Position numbers and translations under genes: made by a program
Part shown: one piece after another, positions 44,603-53,899 of the stretch
How positions within the stretch are numbered: position 1 is the first letter of the stretch
Layout of the letters: each line of letters starts with the position of its first letter
Origin: Desulfobacteraceae bacterium
GTDB lineage: Bacteria > Desulfobacterota > DSM-4660 > Desulfatiglandales > Desulfatiglandaceae
Assembly: GCA_030613055.1 (NCBI GenBank)
Contig: JAUWMR010000003.1
Span: 62,001-126,000 of the forward strand
Length of the DNA stretch: 64,000 bases
Direction: 5' to 3'
The notes under the pieces: model-generated
The model's database searches: none
What the model was told of the DNA's origin: nothing
What the model saw: only the letters and a program-made list of their open reading frames with translations

Positions 44603-44986
44603 GGCCTGCAATAGAACTCTCTGGAACTGAGAGGGCTTACGGTGAAGCTGTCAAGGCCGTTTGTGCTGATCCCGGAGTGGATGCGCTGTTTCTGCACATT
44701 TTTGTCGGAGGGTTGGCAAGGCATCTTGAAATTTCTTCTATCGTTAAGGTTGTCCGGGATGCCGGGAAGCCACTGTTTTGTTGGCTTCTGGGAAAGCGCA
44801 AGGAAGCCAGAGAATTTCACAAGCAGGTCCAGGATATGGGCATTCCGGTTTACCGTGAACTGTACCGGGCCGTTGAATGCATGGTGGCCGTCCTTTCCCG
44901 CAAATCAGTGAGACAGACATCAACCCGCTCATCGTCGAAAACGGCATGCCTGTTACCGTGGATGCAACAATGATTCTGGAGGGGTA
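44603..44986 (+). pseudogene. fragments of an NDP-forming acyl-CoA synthetase
   Basis: First fragment (to about 44895): RAYGEAVKAVCADPGVDALF, IVKVVRDAGKPLFCWLLGKR, GIPVYRELYRAVECMVAVL, matching the end of the CoA-binding half of ADP-forming acyl-CoA synthetases. Then, in another frame, PQISETDINPLIVENG and PVTVDATMILEG with a stop at 44984-44986, the very end of the ATP-grasp half. The catalytic grasp region between them (about 200 residues) is deleted. Confidence 0.7.
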
Positions 44987-45046
44987 ATGTGAATCGCCAT
45001 AACATCAAACATACGAACGGAAATCAAATCCGAAAGTGAAGGCCCT

Positions 45047-46588
45047 TTACAGGGCGGCCCGACGCCCATACGGTATACCTAATCTCTCCATTCGATTTCT
45101 AAGGGTGCTTGGGTTTATCCCAAGCAGTTCAGCAGCCCCTCCCGGACCCCGGACTTTTCCTTTTGCCATCTTCAATACCCGCCGGATGTGCCTCGATACA
45201 ACCTCGTCAAGTTTAAGCGGTTCATCCTCCGCAACAGGTAAGCCCGAGGTTTCATCTTCTTGTTGGGGCAATATCAACTGGTCTAATTTCATGGAACCGG
45301 TCTTGTTCAGAATCATGGCACGTTCAAGGATGTTTTCAAGCTCTCGCACGTTGCCCGGCCAATTGTAGGCCATTAGATGGTCAATGGCGCCAGTGTATAG
45401 CTTCGGGGGCGTGTGTAGGTTAAGTTCCCTGGATTTTCGCTCAATCAGGTGATTAACCAATGCAGGGATGTCCCTTTTTCTCTTCCTCAAAGGCGGAATC
45501 ATGATGGGAAAGACGTTGAGTCGAAACCACAAATCTTCCCGGAACTGATTCGACTCGACCATGCTTTTCAGGTTCCGATGAGTAGCAGCGATAACCCTTA
45601 TATCAACAGAAATAGGCCCTGATCCTCCTACCCGCTCGATCTCTTTGTGCTGAAGGACTCTGAGCATTCTGAGCTGTGCCTGCGGCGACAGTTCCCCGAT
45701 CTCGTCAAGAAAAATGGTTCCCTTATCAGCGCGCTCAAAGCGACCGCGTTTTTGAGCCACGGCTCCGGTAAAAGCCCCCTTCTCGTGTCCAAAGAGCTCG
45801 CTGTCCATCAGGTTCTCCGGAATAGAACCGCAATTGACCTTGATTAACGGTCCATCCCTTCGGGGAGATAAATGATGAATGTCGTTTGCGATAAGCTCTT
45901 TGCCTACTCCGGTCTCTCCCAGGAGCAACACCGGCGTATTGAGCTGGGCCACCTTTGCGACCATCTCCATTACACCTTTCAAGCCCAGATCCTTGCCGAT
46001 GATTTCGTCGCCGGACTGACGCAGGAGCTCTTGATAAAGATAGCGGTTGTCGTCGGTCACCAGGTCCTTCAATTTGGTAACTTCCTGATGCCTGAGGGCG
46101 TTGGAAATGGCGATGGCAAAGGGCTCATTCAACAGTGAAAATAAACGGGCGTGCTCCTCCGAATATCTGTCCTTTCCCTTGGCTCCTAAGGTAATACCTC
46201 CGATTCTCTTGCCTTCGATCACCATGCGCATGACCAAAAATGACCATTCCGGTCTCCCAAAGGATTTGATCACATCCTGCATAACCGTGTCCTGTTCAGG
46301 CCGATTGATGATTTTCACTAAATCCAAGAGGGCCTCCCCTTCAAGGCTGGACCTTGCTTTCTGAGATAGGGGAATTAGCAGATCCATCTTTCTGCCCTCG
46401 GAAGCCGTTGCCCGGGCGATGGTTCGCAAGGCACCAAGACCAGGGTCATAGAGGTTCAGGAACATGGAATCCACGGGCAGAAAACGCTCAAGATATTGGA
46501 GACACCGAAACATCGCCAGCTCGATATACAGGCTGCCGCATATCCGAATGGTTACCTGCCGGAAGAAATCGTTTTCGTCTATGATCAT
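45047..46588 (-). CDS. sigma-54-dependent activator (GAF-AAA+-Fis)
   Basis: 513 residues from the ATG at 46588, chosen for AAGGAGAA just upstream; a longer frame to 46636 enters the regulatory region. Residues ~20-190 resemble a GAF sensor domain. The AAA+ domain has Walker A GETGVGKE (near 221), the sigma-54 contact loop GAFTGA (near 270), [17 protein letters not shown] and [13 protein letters not shown]-like [20 protein letters not shown]. The Fis-type helix-turn-helix is at the end ([21 protein letters not shown]). It is divergent from operon B and shares a 180-bp module with operon A, so it probably activates both. The inducer bound by the GAF domain is unknown. Confidence 0.92.
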   Translation of the reverse strand: MIIDENDFFRQVTIRICGSLYIELAMFRCLQYLERFLPVDSMFLNLYDPGLGALRTIARATASEGRKMDLLIPLSQKARSSLEGEALLDLVKIINRPEQDTVMQDVIKSFGRPEWSFLVMRMVIEGKRIGGITLGAKGKDRYSEEHARLFSLLNEPFAIAISNALRHQEVTKLKDLVTDDNRYLYQELLRQSGDEIIGKDLGLKGVMEMVAKVAQLNTPVLLLGETGVGKELIANDIHHLSPRRDGPLIKVNCGSIPENLMDSELFGHEKGAFTGAVAQKRGRFERADKGTIFLDEIGELSPQAQLRMLRVLQHKEIERVGGSGPISVDIRVIAATHRNLKSMVESNQFREDLWFRLNVFPIMIPPLRKRKRDIPALVNHLIERKSRELNLHTPPKLYTGAIDHLMAYNWPGNVRELENILERAMILNKTGSMKLDQLILPQQEDETSGLPVAEDEPLKLDEVVSRHIRRVLKMAKGKVRGPGGAAELLGINPSTLRNRMERLGIPYGRRAAL

Positions 46589-46638
46589 AATGTTCTCCTT
46601 CTGAGTGGTGGCAAAGCCGCCAGATGGTTCAATCAAAG

Positions 46639-46680
46639 TGCCATATCTGGAACATTAACACACATGTGCCAAATATGGCA
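46639..46680. promoter_or_regulatory. putative enhancer (UAS) for the sigma-54 regulator, copy B
   Basis: TGCCATATCTGG at 46639-46650 and CCAAATATGGCA at 46669-46680, an inverted repeat with one mismatch and the same 18-bp spacer as copy A at 37192. The centre lies about 95 bp from the -24 element. It stands between the regulator gene and operon B and could serve both autoregulation and activation. Confidence 0.8.
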
Positions 46681-46751
46681 AATTCTTTTGCCATTATTGA
46701 CCCTTTGAACAGAGCTATTTGCTAACAGCTTGATTTTATTATAATAATATT

Positions 46752-46768
46752 TTGGCATGGTTTATGCC
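46752..46768 (+). promoter_or_regulatory. sigma-54 promoter of operon B
   Basis: TTGGCATGGTTTATGCC: GG at 46754-46755, 10 bp, GC at 46766-46767. Same position relative to the enhancer as in copy A. The first intact gene begins at 47191, leaving a leader of roughly 410 nt that contains a sulfatase relic. Confidence 0.8.
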
Positions 46769-46963
46769 TATTATGATAGTGGTAGACAAAGAGAAAGAGT
46801 AACCGTTCACAGGTTCAGGGTTCAACGTTCAGGGTTAAGGACAAAGAAGGGATTGAAGACCCGAAGTCCTCGTTAAAAATGCTCATTTTCCCAAGTAATT
46901 GCCAATTTGGCTCCAAATTTTGGATTAGGCCTGTCGAAGATGACGCTTTTTGGGCTTGGTCGC

Positions 46964-47152
46964 ATGGAGGAAAAGACAGATATCTGGACGTGCACCCCTG
47001 GAAGTGTCGCAGAAACTCCCACGGGTGACGAATTATATGATCGAAAAAAAGATCCTTTTCAATTAGACAATCTGTTGGATCAAAGACCTGATATGGGTAA
47101 GGAGCTTTTCCAGCAGTTAAGAGACCATATGTTGGTATTGAGAACTTCCTGA
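46964..47152 (+). pseudogene. C-terminal relic of a sulfatase (arylsulfatase family), copy 1
   Basis: The frame reads IWTCTPGSVAETPTG, then DELYDRKKDPFQLDNLLDQR and a final helix to MLVLRTS with stop. ELYDxxKDPxQxxNL is the conserved end of type I (formylglycine) sulfatases. The catalytic part with the CxPxR motif is absent. A second, clearly related relic lies at 59824-60000, so the two bracket operon B. Confidence 0.8.
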
Positions 47153-47190
47153 GTCAAGAGATGTCTACGATCTAAAATGGGGGGTGAGAG

Positions 47191-48570
47191 ATGGGAAAAA
47201 TACTTGAACTTGCAGAAGCACTATGGAAGGGAGAAGATGATGTGTACTCCCATCATCCTTTTGGCCCCCCCTATGGTACGGAACCTATCGCAGAGGGTGC
47301 TTGGTTCAATAAAGGCTTTGCAAATACTATCATCCGGAAGACGGAAGATGGATTAATTATCGTGGATCCTGGCGGTTTTTTCGACAGCCGAAACAAGTTT
47401 GATTCCATCCGTAAGGTGGTCCCTGACCCTCTCCACACCGCCATTTTCACCCATGGGCATACCGATCATGTCTTCGGCGTACCGCAATTTGTGAAAGAGG
47501 CCGCCTCAAAGGGTTGCTCCAGGCCAAGAGTCATTGCCCATGAGGCCATATTGGACCGTTTTCGGCGCTACGCGGAAACGGCGGGTTGGAACGGGGTCAT
47601 CAACGGCCGACAATTCCAGGGCAATGCCGATCAACCTACCTGGCCGGATCAATTCTCTACGCCTGACATAACCTATACAAAAAGTCTCAATATATGCGTA
47701 GGCGGTGTTGATCTGCATCTCAGACACGCACGGGGGGAGACCGACGACCATACCTGGGTCTTTTTCCCGGATATCCGCCTCCTCTGCACCGGCGATCTCT
47801 TTATCTATGCCGTTCCAAACGCGGGCAACCCCCAAAAGGTCCAGCGTTACGCCGGGGAATGGGCCATGGCCTTGCGTGAAATGGCCTCCCTTGAACCGGA
47901 AATCCTGGCCCCCGGCCATGGATTCCCCATTCTGGGCAGGGACCGGGTTTGTCAGGCCCTGGAGGACACGGCGGCTCTGTTAGAATCTCTTCAAGAACAG
48001 ACGCTAACTCTGATGAACAAGGGAGCAACTCTGGATGAGATCCTTCACGCGGTGAAGATTCCGGAAAAACTCAGCAGGCGTCCTTACTTGCAGCCGGTGT
48101 ATGATGAGCCCGAATTCATTGTCCGAAACATTTACCGTCTGTATGGCGGCTGGTACGACGGGATGCCGTCACACCTGAAACCTGCGCCTGAGCAAGCAAA
48201 AGCCGAGGAGGTCGCACGCCTTGCAGGGGGTGCAGATAAACTTGCGGCCAGGGCGGAAGAGCTCCTGGCCGAAGGAAACCTTCGCCTGGCTTGCCACCTG
48301 GCCGACTGGGCTTATCTCGCTGCTCCGGAAGACACGGCAGTTAGGAGGACAGCGGGTCGAATCTACATGGCCAGGACAGAGTCAGAGCAGTCAACCATGG
48401 CCATGGGAATCTACCTGTCCGTTGCGAGAGAAATGGATGCGGAACCGGAAAATGAATTGCTGCAAAAGGGTTACCTGATCCGCGCCCAGTCTGCACGGGA
48501 AAAAGGGGCATTGGGTGAAAAAAAGCATGTGAAAAATCAAGAAACAATGGGCGGGGATAGGAATGGCTAA
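47191..48570 (+). CDS. alkyl-sulfatase-like metallo-beta-lactamase protein 1
   Basis: 459 residues. MBL zinc motif THGHTDH at residues 87-93; later ligands in HARGETDDHTWVFFP, LLCTGDLF and APGHGFPILG. The following region YGGWYDGMPSHLKPAPEQA with helical LAARAEELLAEGNLRLACHLADWA corresponds to the alkyl-sulfatase dimerisation domain. It has no C-terminal SCP2-like domain and no signal peptide. Most similar in the window to the protein at 58495 (same GETDDHxW wording). It may be a sulfatase variant or a related hydrolase. It overlaps the ligase gene by 8 bp. Confidence 0.8.
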   Translation: MGKILELAEALWKGEDDVYSHHPFGPPYGTEPIAEGAWFNKGFANTIIRKTEDGLIIVDPGGFFDSRNKFDSIRKVVPDPLHTAIFTHGHTDHVFGVPQFVKEAASKGCSRPRVIAHEAILDRFRRYAETAGWNGVINGRQFQGNADQPTWPDQFSTPDITYTKSLNICVGGVDLHLRHARGETDDHTWVFFPDIRLLCTGDLFIYAVPNAGNPQKVQRYAGEWAMALREMASLEPEILAPGHGFPILGRDRVCQALEDTAALLESLQEQTLTLMNKGATLDEILHAVKIPEKLSRRPYLQPVYDEPEFIVRNIYRLYGGWYDGMPSHLKPAPEQAKAEEVARLAGGADKLAARAEELLAEGNLRLACHLADWAYLAAPEDTAVRRTAGRIYMARTESEQSTMAMGIYLSVAREMDAEPENELLQKGYLIRAQSAREKGALGEKKHVKNQETMGGDRNG

Positions 48571-50110
48571 AAGTTTCCGGGGAGGAATCTATTTGAATTT
48601 AGTCCAATTAGCTGAAGACAACTACAACAAATTTGGTGAATATCGGTACCTGGTTTTCGATGAAAAGGATTACACAAATTTGGAAATGCTCCGCTATTCC
48701 AAAAAAATGTCAAACGGCCTGAGAAATCTGGGTCTGAAATCGGGTGACAACGTGGTTGTTATGATGCCCAATTCCCCGGAGGTGCTTGTGAGCTATCAGG
48801 GAATATTAGGGGCAGGTTGTGTTATTGTACCGGTGGTGCCGGCGTTAACCGAAAGAGAATTAAAACATATTTTATTGAATTCCGGGGCTGTGGCGATTGT
48901 TACGAGCCTGGCACATCTGCCCAAGGTCGAATTGGTTAGAGAAGAGATAGAAACCCTGAAGCACGTCATCATCGTGAAAGAGGGTCAAGTTCCCGGAACT
49001 ACAGATTTTTGGGATTTGATAAATGATAGCTCTGATGAGCCCATTTCAATTAACATAAAGGATGATGATCTGGCTGTTATTATTTATACGGCCGGCACTA
49101 CCGGAACACCCAAAGGTGTCATGCTGACGCACAAAAACCTTTATACCAATGCCATAAATAGCGCATCGGCCCGCAAAGCTAAAAAAGACGAGATCAGCCT
49201 GGCAGTACTGCCCATGTCCCACTCTTTCGGCATAACAATAATGAATATGTCATTCATCCATGGAAATTTTTGGGTTTTGATGCCTCGTTTCAACGTTGAA
49301 GAAACGTTCAGGCTGATCGAAAAACACAGGGTCACGAATTTCCCCGGAGTGCCGACCATGCTAAGTCTTATGCTGCTTGCCCCCCCGGAGGTGAGGCAAA
49401 AATATGATCTTTCCTCCCTTGAGAATGTGACCAGCGGCTCAGCACCCCTGCCGGTGGAGACACTGCAGACCTTCCAGAAGGAATTCGACTGTATCATTAG
49501 AGAAGGTTACGGCTTGTCCGAAGCCTCCCCGGTGGTAAGCACCCATTATATTGATCGCGAGATCAAACCGGGCTCCGTCGGTCAACCCATCCCGGAAACA
49601 GAAGTTCGAATTGTCGATGAAACGGAAGAAGATGTGCCCGTGGGCGAAGTCGGCGAACTTATCGCAAAAGGCCCCAACATTTCGCCCGGCTATTATAAGA
49701 TGCCCCTGGAGACCGGCAATACCTTCAAGGACGGATGGCTTTATACCGGCGACATGGCCAGGATGGACAAGGACGGTTATCTTTTCATTGTTGAAAGAAA
49801 AAAAGATCTTATCATCCGTGGCGGTTTTAATATCTATCCCCGCGATGTTGAGGAGATACTCCATCAATATCCCAAAGTGCAGGAAGCAGCGGTCATCGGC
49901 GTTCCGGATCCCATTATGGGTGAGGAAGTAAAAGTCTTCATTGTTCTTGCAAGCGGTGCAACCGCCAGAGAGCAGGACATAATAGATTTCTGCAAACAAC
50001 ATCTTTCAGAAAATAAATGTCCTAAAATGGTCCAGTTTCTTGACAATCTGCCCAAAAGCCCCATCGGTAAGGTCTTGCGAAAAGAACTGCGCAAGCTCGA
50101 AGGGGAATAG
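48563..50110 (+). CDS. AMP-forming acyl-CoA ligase
   Basis: 515 residues. P-loop IIYTAGTTGTPKGVMLTH, adenylate-binding EGYGLSEASPVVS, DGWLYTGDMARMDKDGYLFI, hinge RKKDLIIRGGFNIYPRDVEE and the C-terminal lysine in PIGKVLRKELRK: all motifs of the acyl-CoA synthetase superfamily. It activates a carboxylic acid to acyl-CoA using ATP. The position between two sulfatase-like genes and before alcohol/aldehyde oxidation genes fits activation of a fatty acid derived from an alkyl sulfate. Chain length is not known. Confidence 0.9.
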   Translation: MAKSFRGGIYLNLVQLAEDNYNKFGEYRYLVFDEKDYTNLEMLRYSKKMSNGLRNLGLKSGDNVVVMMPNSPEVLVSYQGILGAGCVIVPVVPALTERELKHILLNSGAVAIVTSLAHLPKVELVREEIETLKHVIIVKEGQVPGTTDFWDLINDSSDEPISINIKDDDLAVIIYTAGTTGTPKGVMLTHKNLYTNAINSASARKAKKDEISLAVLPMSHSFGITIMNMSFIHGNFWVLMPRFNVEETFRLIEKHRVTNFPGVPTMLSLMLLAPPEVRQKYDLSSLENVTSGSAPLPVETLQTFQKEFDCIIREGYGLSEASPVVSTHYIDREIKPGSVGQPIPETEVRIVDETEEDVPVGEVGELIAKGPNISPGYYKMPLETGNTFKDGWLYTGDMARMDKDGYLFIVERKKDLIIRGGFNIYPRDVEEILHQYPKVQEAAVIGVPDPIMGEEVKVFIVLASGATAREQDIIDFCKQHLSENKCPKMVQFLDNLPKSPIGKVLRKELRKLEGE

Positions 50111-50139
50111 GGAAATAAGCATAAAAAGGAGGGTATCCT

Positions 50140-51858
50140 GTGCCAACCAACCGCGCCTACGATAAACCTGCTCCCACCATCCATCCAAGACTGACGGAAC
50201 ATTCGCAAAAGATGGCCAAAAAGGTATACAAGGTAACGGATGGCTATTATCTTGCTTATGGATATGGTCTTGCCAGTACCCATATGATCGTTGGAAACGA
50301 TGGTATTATTATCATTGATCCGGTTGAATGCGTCGTGAAATCCCGTGAGATCTACCAGGAATTCCGCAAAATCACGGACAAGCCCGTGAAAGCCATCATC
50401 TACACCCATATGCACGGAGACCATGTTTTTGGGGTTAAGGCCTTTGTTTCACAAGAGGAGGTGGACGCAGGATCGTGTGAGATCATTGCCCACGAGACCA
50501 TGATCCCAAACTTGATTGCCGCGGGAACAACCGGTGCGGGAAAAGTGCTCTTTTTCCGGACCTATTACACCTTCGGCAACTTCCTGGAATCAGGGCCTGA
50601 AGGCCGTGTGAACGGGGGGATCGGGCCGGATGGGTTATATGAGGAGATCTCTCTTATCCTCCCTACCCGGACAGTTAAAGATGTTCTGGATCTGGAAATT
50701 GTGGGAGTAAAAATGCATATCTTCTGGGTTCCCAGCGAATGTGACGATGAAATCGCCGTGTGGTTCCCCCAGATGAAGGTCCTTTGCAGCGCAGAAGTCA
50801 TTCAGGGCGAGACTTTTCCCAACCTGCATAGCCTTAGGGGGACTCGGTACCGTGATCCGAAGCAATGGTATAAAAGCATCGATCTCCTCCGAACATTTGA
50901 TGCCGAACATATGGCGCCTTCTCATGGGCGGCCCGTAACCGGCAGAAAAAACGTGGCCGAGATTCTGACTGCTTACCGGGATGCCATCCAGTTCGTCCAC
51001 AACCAGACGATCCGCTATATGAATAAGGGCTACACGCCGGATGAACTGGTCGAACTTGTCAAACTCCCTGATCACCTGGCTTATCACCCATGGCTTGGAG
51101 AATTCTACGGCACGGTCAAGCACTCTGTACGTCAAATATATCAGGGAGAACTCGGATGGTTCAATGGCGATCCCACCACCCTGGATCCAACGCCGCCTAA
51201 AAAACTGGCCTCACGCCATGTGGCGCTCATGGGTGGCCGCGACAGGATAATGGCGGAGGCCAGAAAAGCCCTGGATGATCGGGATTACCAGTGGGCGGCA
51301 GAACTGACCTCCCATATTATCCGTATGGATAAAGAGGACATGGAGGCCCGAAAAATAAAGGCATCAGCGCTCCGTGAACTCGGTTACAAAACCATGAATA
51401 TCAACTGGAGAAACTGGTACCTGACGTCTGCCCGAGAGCTGGAGGGCACCAAATTCGATCCTTCCCGGATGGTAGACAGGACTGATGTGGTGGGAGCACT
51501 GCCGTCCGGTGTAAAGGTTGAAGCCATTGGGATGCGCCTTGCCGCGGAAAACGCCCTTGATCTCCACATGACCATGGGTTTCCACTTCCCGGACTCTAAT
51601 GAACATCACGCCATAGAAATACGCAGGGGCATCGCCCAGTTCCATCCCAGATATCCGGACAAGGTCGATGTGGCGCTGGTTCTGACTGAGACCTATCTTG
51701 GAGAGATTATCGTTGGGAAAGCATCCTTTGAAGAGGGACTGAGAACAGGCAAAATAAAGGTTGAGGGAAAAATGGAAGACGTCGTCAAATTCTTTGGCTG
51801 CATTGAGAAGCCCAAGAACAACGATACGATTTTTCTTACACAAACAAACCAGCCGTAG
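50140..51858 (+). CDS. SdsA-type alkyl sulfatase (MBL fold, SCP2-like C-terminus)
   Basis: 572 residues starting with GTG after AAAGGAGG. The domain order is that of linear alkyl sulfatases such as SdsA1: GYGLASTHMIVGNDGIIIID opening, zinc motif THMHGDHVFG (T89-H95), glutamates in PSECDDEIAVWFP and LCSAEVIQGETFPNLHSLRG, a histidine in APSHGRPVTG, dimerisation domain from TLDPTPPKKLASRHVALMGG, and an SCP2-like C-terminal domain (VGALPSGVKVEAIGMRLAAE, GKASFEEGLRTGKIKVEG). SdsA1 is exported, but this protein has no signal peptide and should be cytoplasmic, which fits the transporter genes that follow. It hydrolyses R-OSO3 to alcohol and sulfate. Confidence 0.88.
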   Translation: MPTNRAYDKPAPTIHPRLTEHSQKMAKKVYKVTDGYYLAYGYGLASTHMIVGNDGIIIIDPVECVVKSREIYQEFRKITDKPVKAIIYTHMHGDHVFGVKAFVSQEEVDAGSCEIIAHETMIPNLIAAGTTGAGKVLFFRTYYTFGNFLESGPEGRVNGGIGPDGLYEEISLILPTRTVKDVLDLEIVGVKMHIFWVPSECDDEIAVWFPQMKVLCSAEVIQGETFPNLHSLRGTRYRDPKQWYKSIDLLRTFDAEHMAPSHGRPVTGRKNVAEILTAYRDAIQFVHNQTIRYMNKGYTPDELVELVKLPDHLAYHPWLGEFYGTVKHSVRQIYQGELGWFNGDPTTLDPTPPKKLASRHVALMGGRDRIMAEARKALDDRDYQWAAELTSHIIRMDKEDMEARKIKASALRELGYKTMNINWRNWYLTSARELEGTKFDPSRMVDRTDVVGALPSGVKVEAIGMRLAAENALDLHMTMGFHFPDSNEHHAIEIRRGIAQFHPRYPDKVDVALVLTETYLGEIIVGKASFEEGLRTGKIKVEGKMEDVVKFFGCIEKPKNNDTIFLTQTNQP

Positions 51859-51927
51859 GAGCTGCTGGCTTGAGGGCTCGGGTAAGACTTTGTCCTTCCT
51901 CGCACTTGATCGGTGGAGACACGACAT

Positions 51928-53841
51928 ATGAAAAAAGACCAATCAACCCCTTTAAGACCACCAGAAAAGTATTTCAAGTGGGCGATGATTTTCGTCGCCC
52001 TGGCCATGATCGCCTATCACGCCCTGATCGTCTGGCACCCCCTGTTCGGCGAACTCATGAACCAGAACACGCACCTTGGGTTTTGTCTGGTGCTCCTTTT
52101 CCTTTACGGGGCAGGGGGCGCCAACACGGCCCGGAAGAGGGCTTTCAACCTGGGCGCCATGCTCATAAGCCTCGGTCTCGTTATCTACATGGCGGTCAAT
52201 TATGAAAGACTGGATATGGAAGCCGGCTTCCCTGAACCCCGGGACATTGTTGTGGGCGTGCTGCTCATGACCATAGTCCTGGTTCTGACCTGGAGGAGTT
52301 TCGGGGCGGTATTTCCCGTCATGGTCCTGTGCGCCATCACCTATGCCTTGTGGGGGCAGTATATCCCCGGCGTGATGAGCCATCCCCCACTGGAATTTGG
52401 TTACATCGTCTCCAGCCTGAGTGTGGGGTTCCAGGGTATCTATGGAATGCTGCTCAATGTCTCGGTTAATATCCTTTTTCTGCTGGTCATCTTCGGATCC
52501 ATCTTCGAAGCCACGGGCGTCACCCGGTTTTTCATGGAATTCGGGACCCTTTTAAGCCGACATCTGAAAGGAGGCGCAGGTCAAACCGCCATTTTTTCAA
52601 GTTCCTTTGTTGGCATGGCGAACGGTGTGGCCGTGGCCAATGTGGCCATCACGGGCTCCTTTACCATACCTGTGATGAAAAAATCGGGCTTCCGCGGAGA
52701 ATGTGCGGGCGCCATCGAGGCCATGGCATCTACCGGCGGCCAACTGACCCCTCCGATTATGGGGATTGCGGTTTTTATTATGGCCAACTTCCTGGGGGTC
52801 AGCTATGCGGAACTCATGTCCAAGGCCCTGATACCCGCCGTGGCCTACTATACCATCGCGGTCCTTGGCGTCATACTCATTGCCTCGAGGGAAGACATTC
52901 CCCTGTCTCGGAATACCGTAAACTGGAGAACCCTGGCGGTCGGGGCCCCGGTGTTTATCATCCCCATGTCCGTGCTGACCATAATCCTTCTCCTCCATTA
53001 TTCTGCCGGGTATGCGGCTTTTTGGGGAATATCCACACTTATTTTCGTTTCTCTTCTGCTCAAAGAAACAAGACCGACCTTAAAGGCATTGACCGAGAAC
53101 CTGGTTAAAGGCGCCGTATTGGGTGCTACTTTCGGCGCGGCGGTAGGCTGCATTGGTATCTTTGTGAAATGTATGACCCTTACGGGCGCCACCACAAAAC
53201 TGAGCCTGCTCATTACCGACCTCAGCGGATCATCACTGCTCCCGGCCCTGATCCTCACCATGCTGCTTTCCATCCTATTGAGTTCTTCCACACCCACGGT
53301 GATCGCCTATGTGGTGGTGGCCTTTCTGGCGGCGCCCGTGTTGACGACAATGGGTGTTTCCAAGGTCGTTGCTCACTTTTTTGTCTTTTATTTTGCTGTC
53401 CTTGCAGCCGTAACACCACCCGTTGCAGGCGCCGCCATGGTGGGGAGTCAAATTGCCAAAGCAAGCTATATGAGAACCTCCTGGGAGAGTTTTAAACTGG
53501 TTGGCCCCTTTTTCCTGCTGCCTTATTTTATCATCAATAATCCAGTCATCATTGCAGGATCTCAGCCGGTTGTTGAAGCAGTGATGGCGCTGACCGCCCT
53601 TTGCATTGCCTTGGGAACCTTCATGTGCTTCTGTCAGAAATACTGTTTTTCCCACTTGGGGAAGGGGGAAAGGGTTCTCTTTCTTTTTGCCGCGATTCAG
53701 GCGACCTTGTATGGTCTGTATGGCCATGCTGCCTTCTTTGCAATTGCTTTGCTACTGACCGTTGGCCTATTGGCTTTCCAGTGGCGAAAGCGAACGTTGC
53801 TTAACCATGCTGATATTTCCAAAAGGGAAAAATCAATGTGA
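51928..53841 (+). CDS. TRAP transporter fused permease (DctQM, 4TM/12TM type)
   Basis: 637 residues with more than 15 hydrophobic segments. GGTGGAG precedes the ATG at 51928. The N-terminal four-helix part (DctQ-like) is followed by the large permease: FEATGVTRFFMEFGTLLSRH, GGAGQTAIFSSSFVGMANGVAVANVAITG (split here), STGGQLTPPIMGIAVFIMA, VTPPVAGAAMVGSQIAKA. This is the membrane part of TAXI-type TRAP systems, which use ion gradients to import organic acids. Next to the sulfatase, import of an organosulfate or related anion is plausible. Confidence 0.9.
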   Translation: MKKDQSTPLRPPEKYFKWAMIFVALAMIAYHALIVWHPLFGELMNQNTHLGFCLVLLFLYGAGGANTARKRAFNLGAMLISLGLVIYMAVNYERLDMEAGFPEPRDIVVGVLLMTIVLVLTWRSFGAVFPVMVLCAITYALWGQYIPGVMSHPPLEFGYIVSSLSVGFQGIYGMLLNVSVNILFLLVIFGSIFEATGVTRFFMEFGTLLSRHLKGGAGQTAIFSSSFVGMANGVAVANVAITGSFTIPVMKKSGFRGECAGAIEAMASTGGQLTPPIMGIAVFIMANFLGVSYAELMSKALIPAVAYYTIAVLGVILIASREDIPLSRNTVNWRTLAVGAPVFIIPMSVLTIILLLHYSAGYAAFWGISTLIFVSLLLKETRPTLKALTENLVKGAVLGATFGAAVGCIGIFVKCMTLTGATTKLSLLITDLSGSSLLPALILTMLLSILLSSSTPTVIAYVVVAFLAAPVLTTMGVSKVVAHFFVFYFAVLAAVTPPVAGAAMVGSQIAKASYMRTSWESFKLVGPFFLLPYFIINNPVIIAGSQPVVEAVMALTALCIALGTFMCFCQKYCFSHLGKGERVLFLFAAIQATLYGLYGHAAFFAIALLLTVGLLAFQWRKRTLLNHADISKREKSM

Positions 53842-53899
53842 AGTAATGATAACCTTTTAAACCCGGAACCTTAAACCCTATATGAAAAAGGAGAAAAAA

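Noticed and set aside
44284-44973. 229-codon frame taken as one membrane-enzyme fusion protein
   Set aside because: Its parts are interior or terminal fragments of unrelated families, and the true acyl-CoA synthetase end is in another frame.
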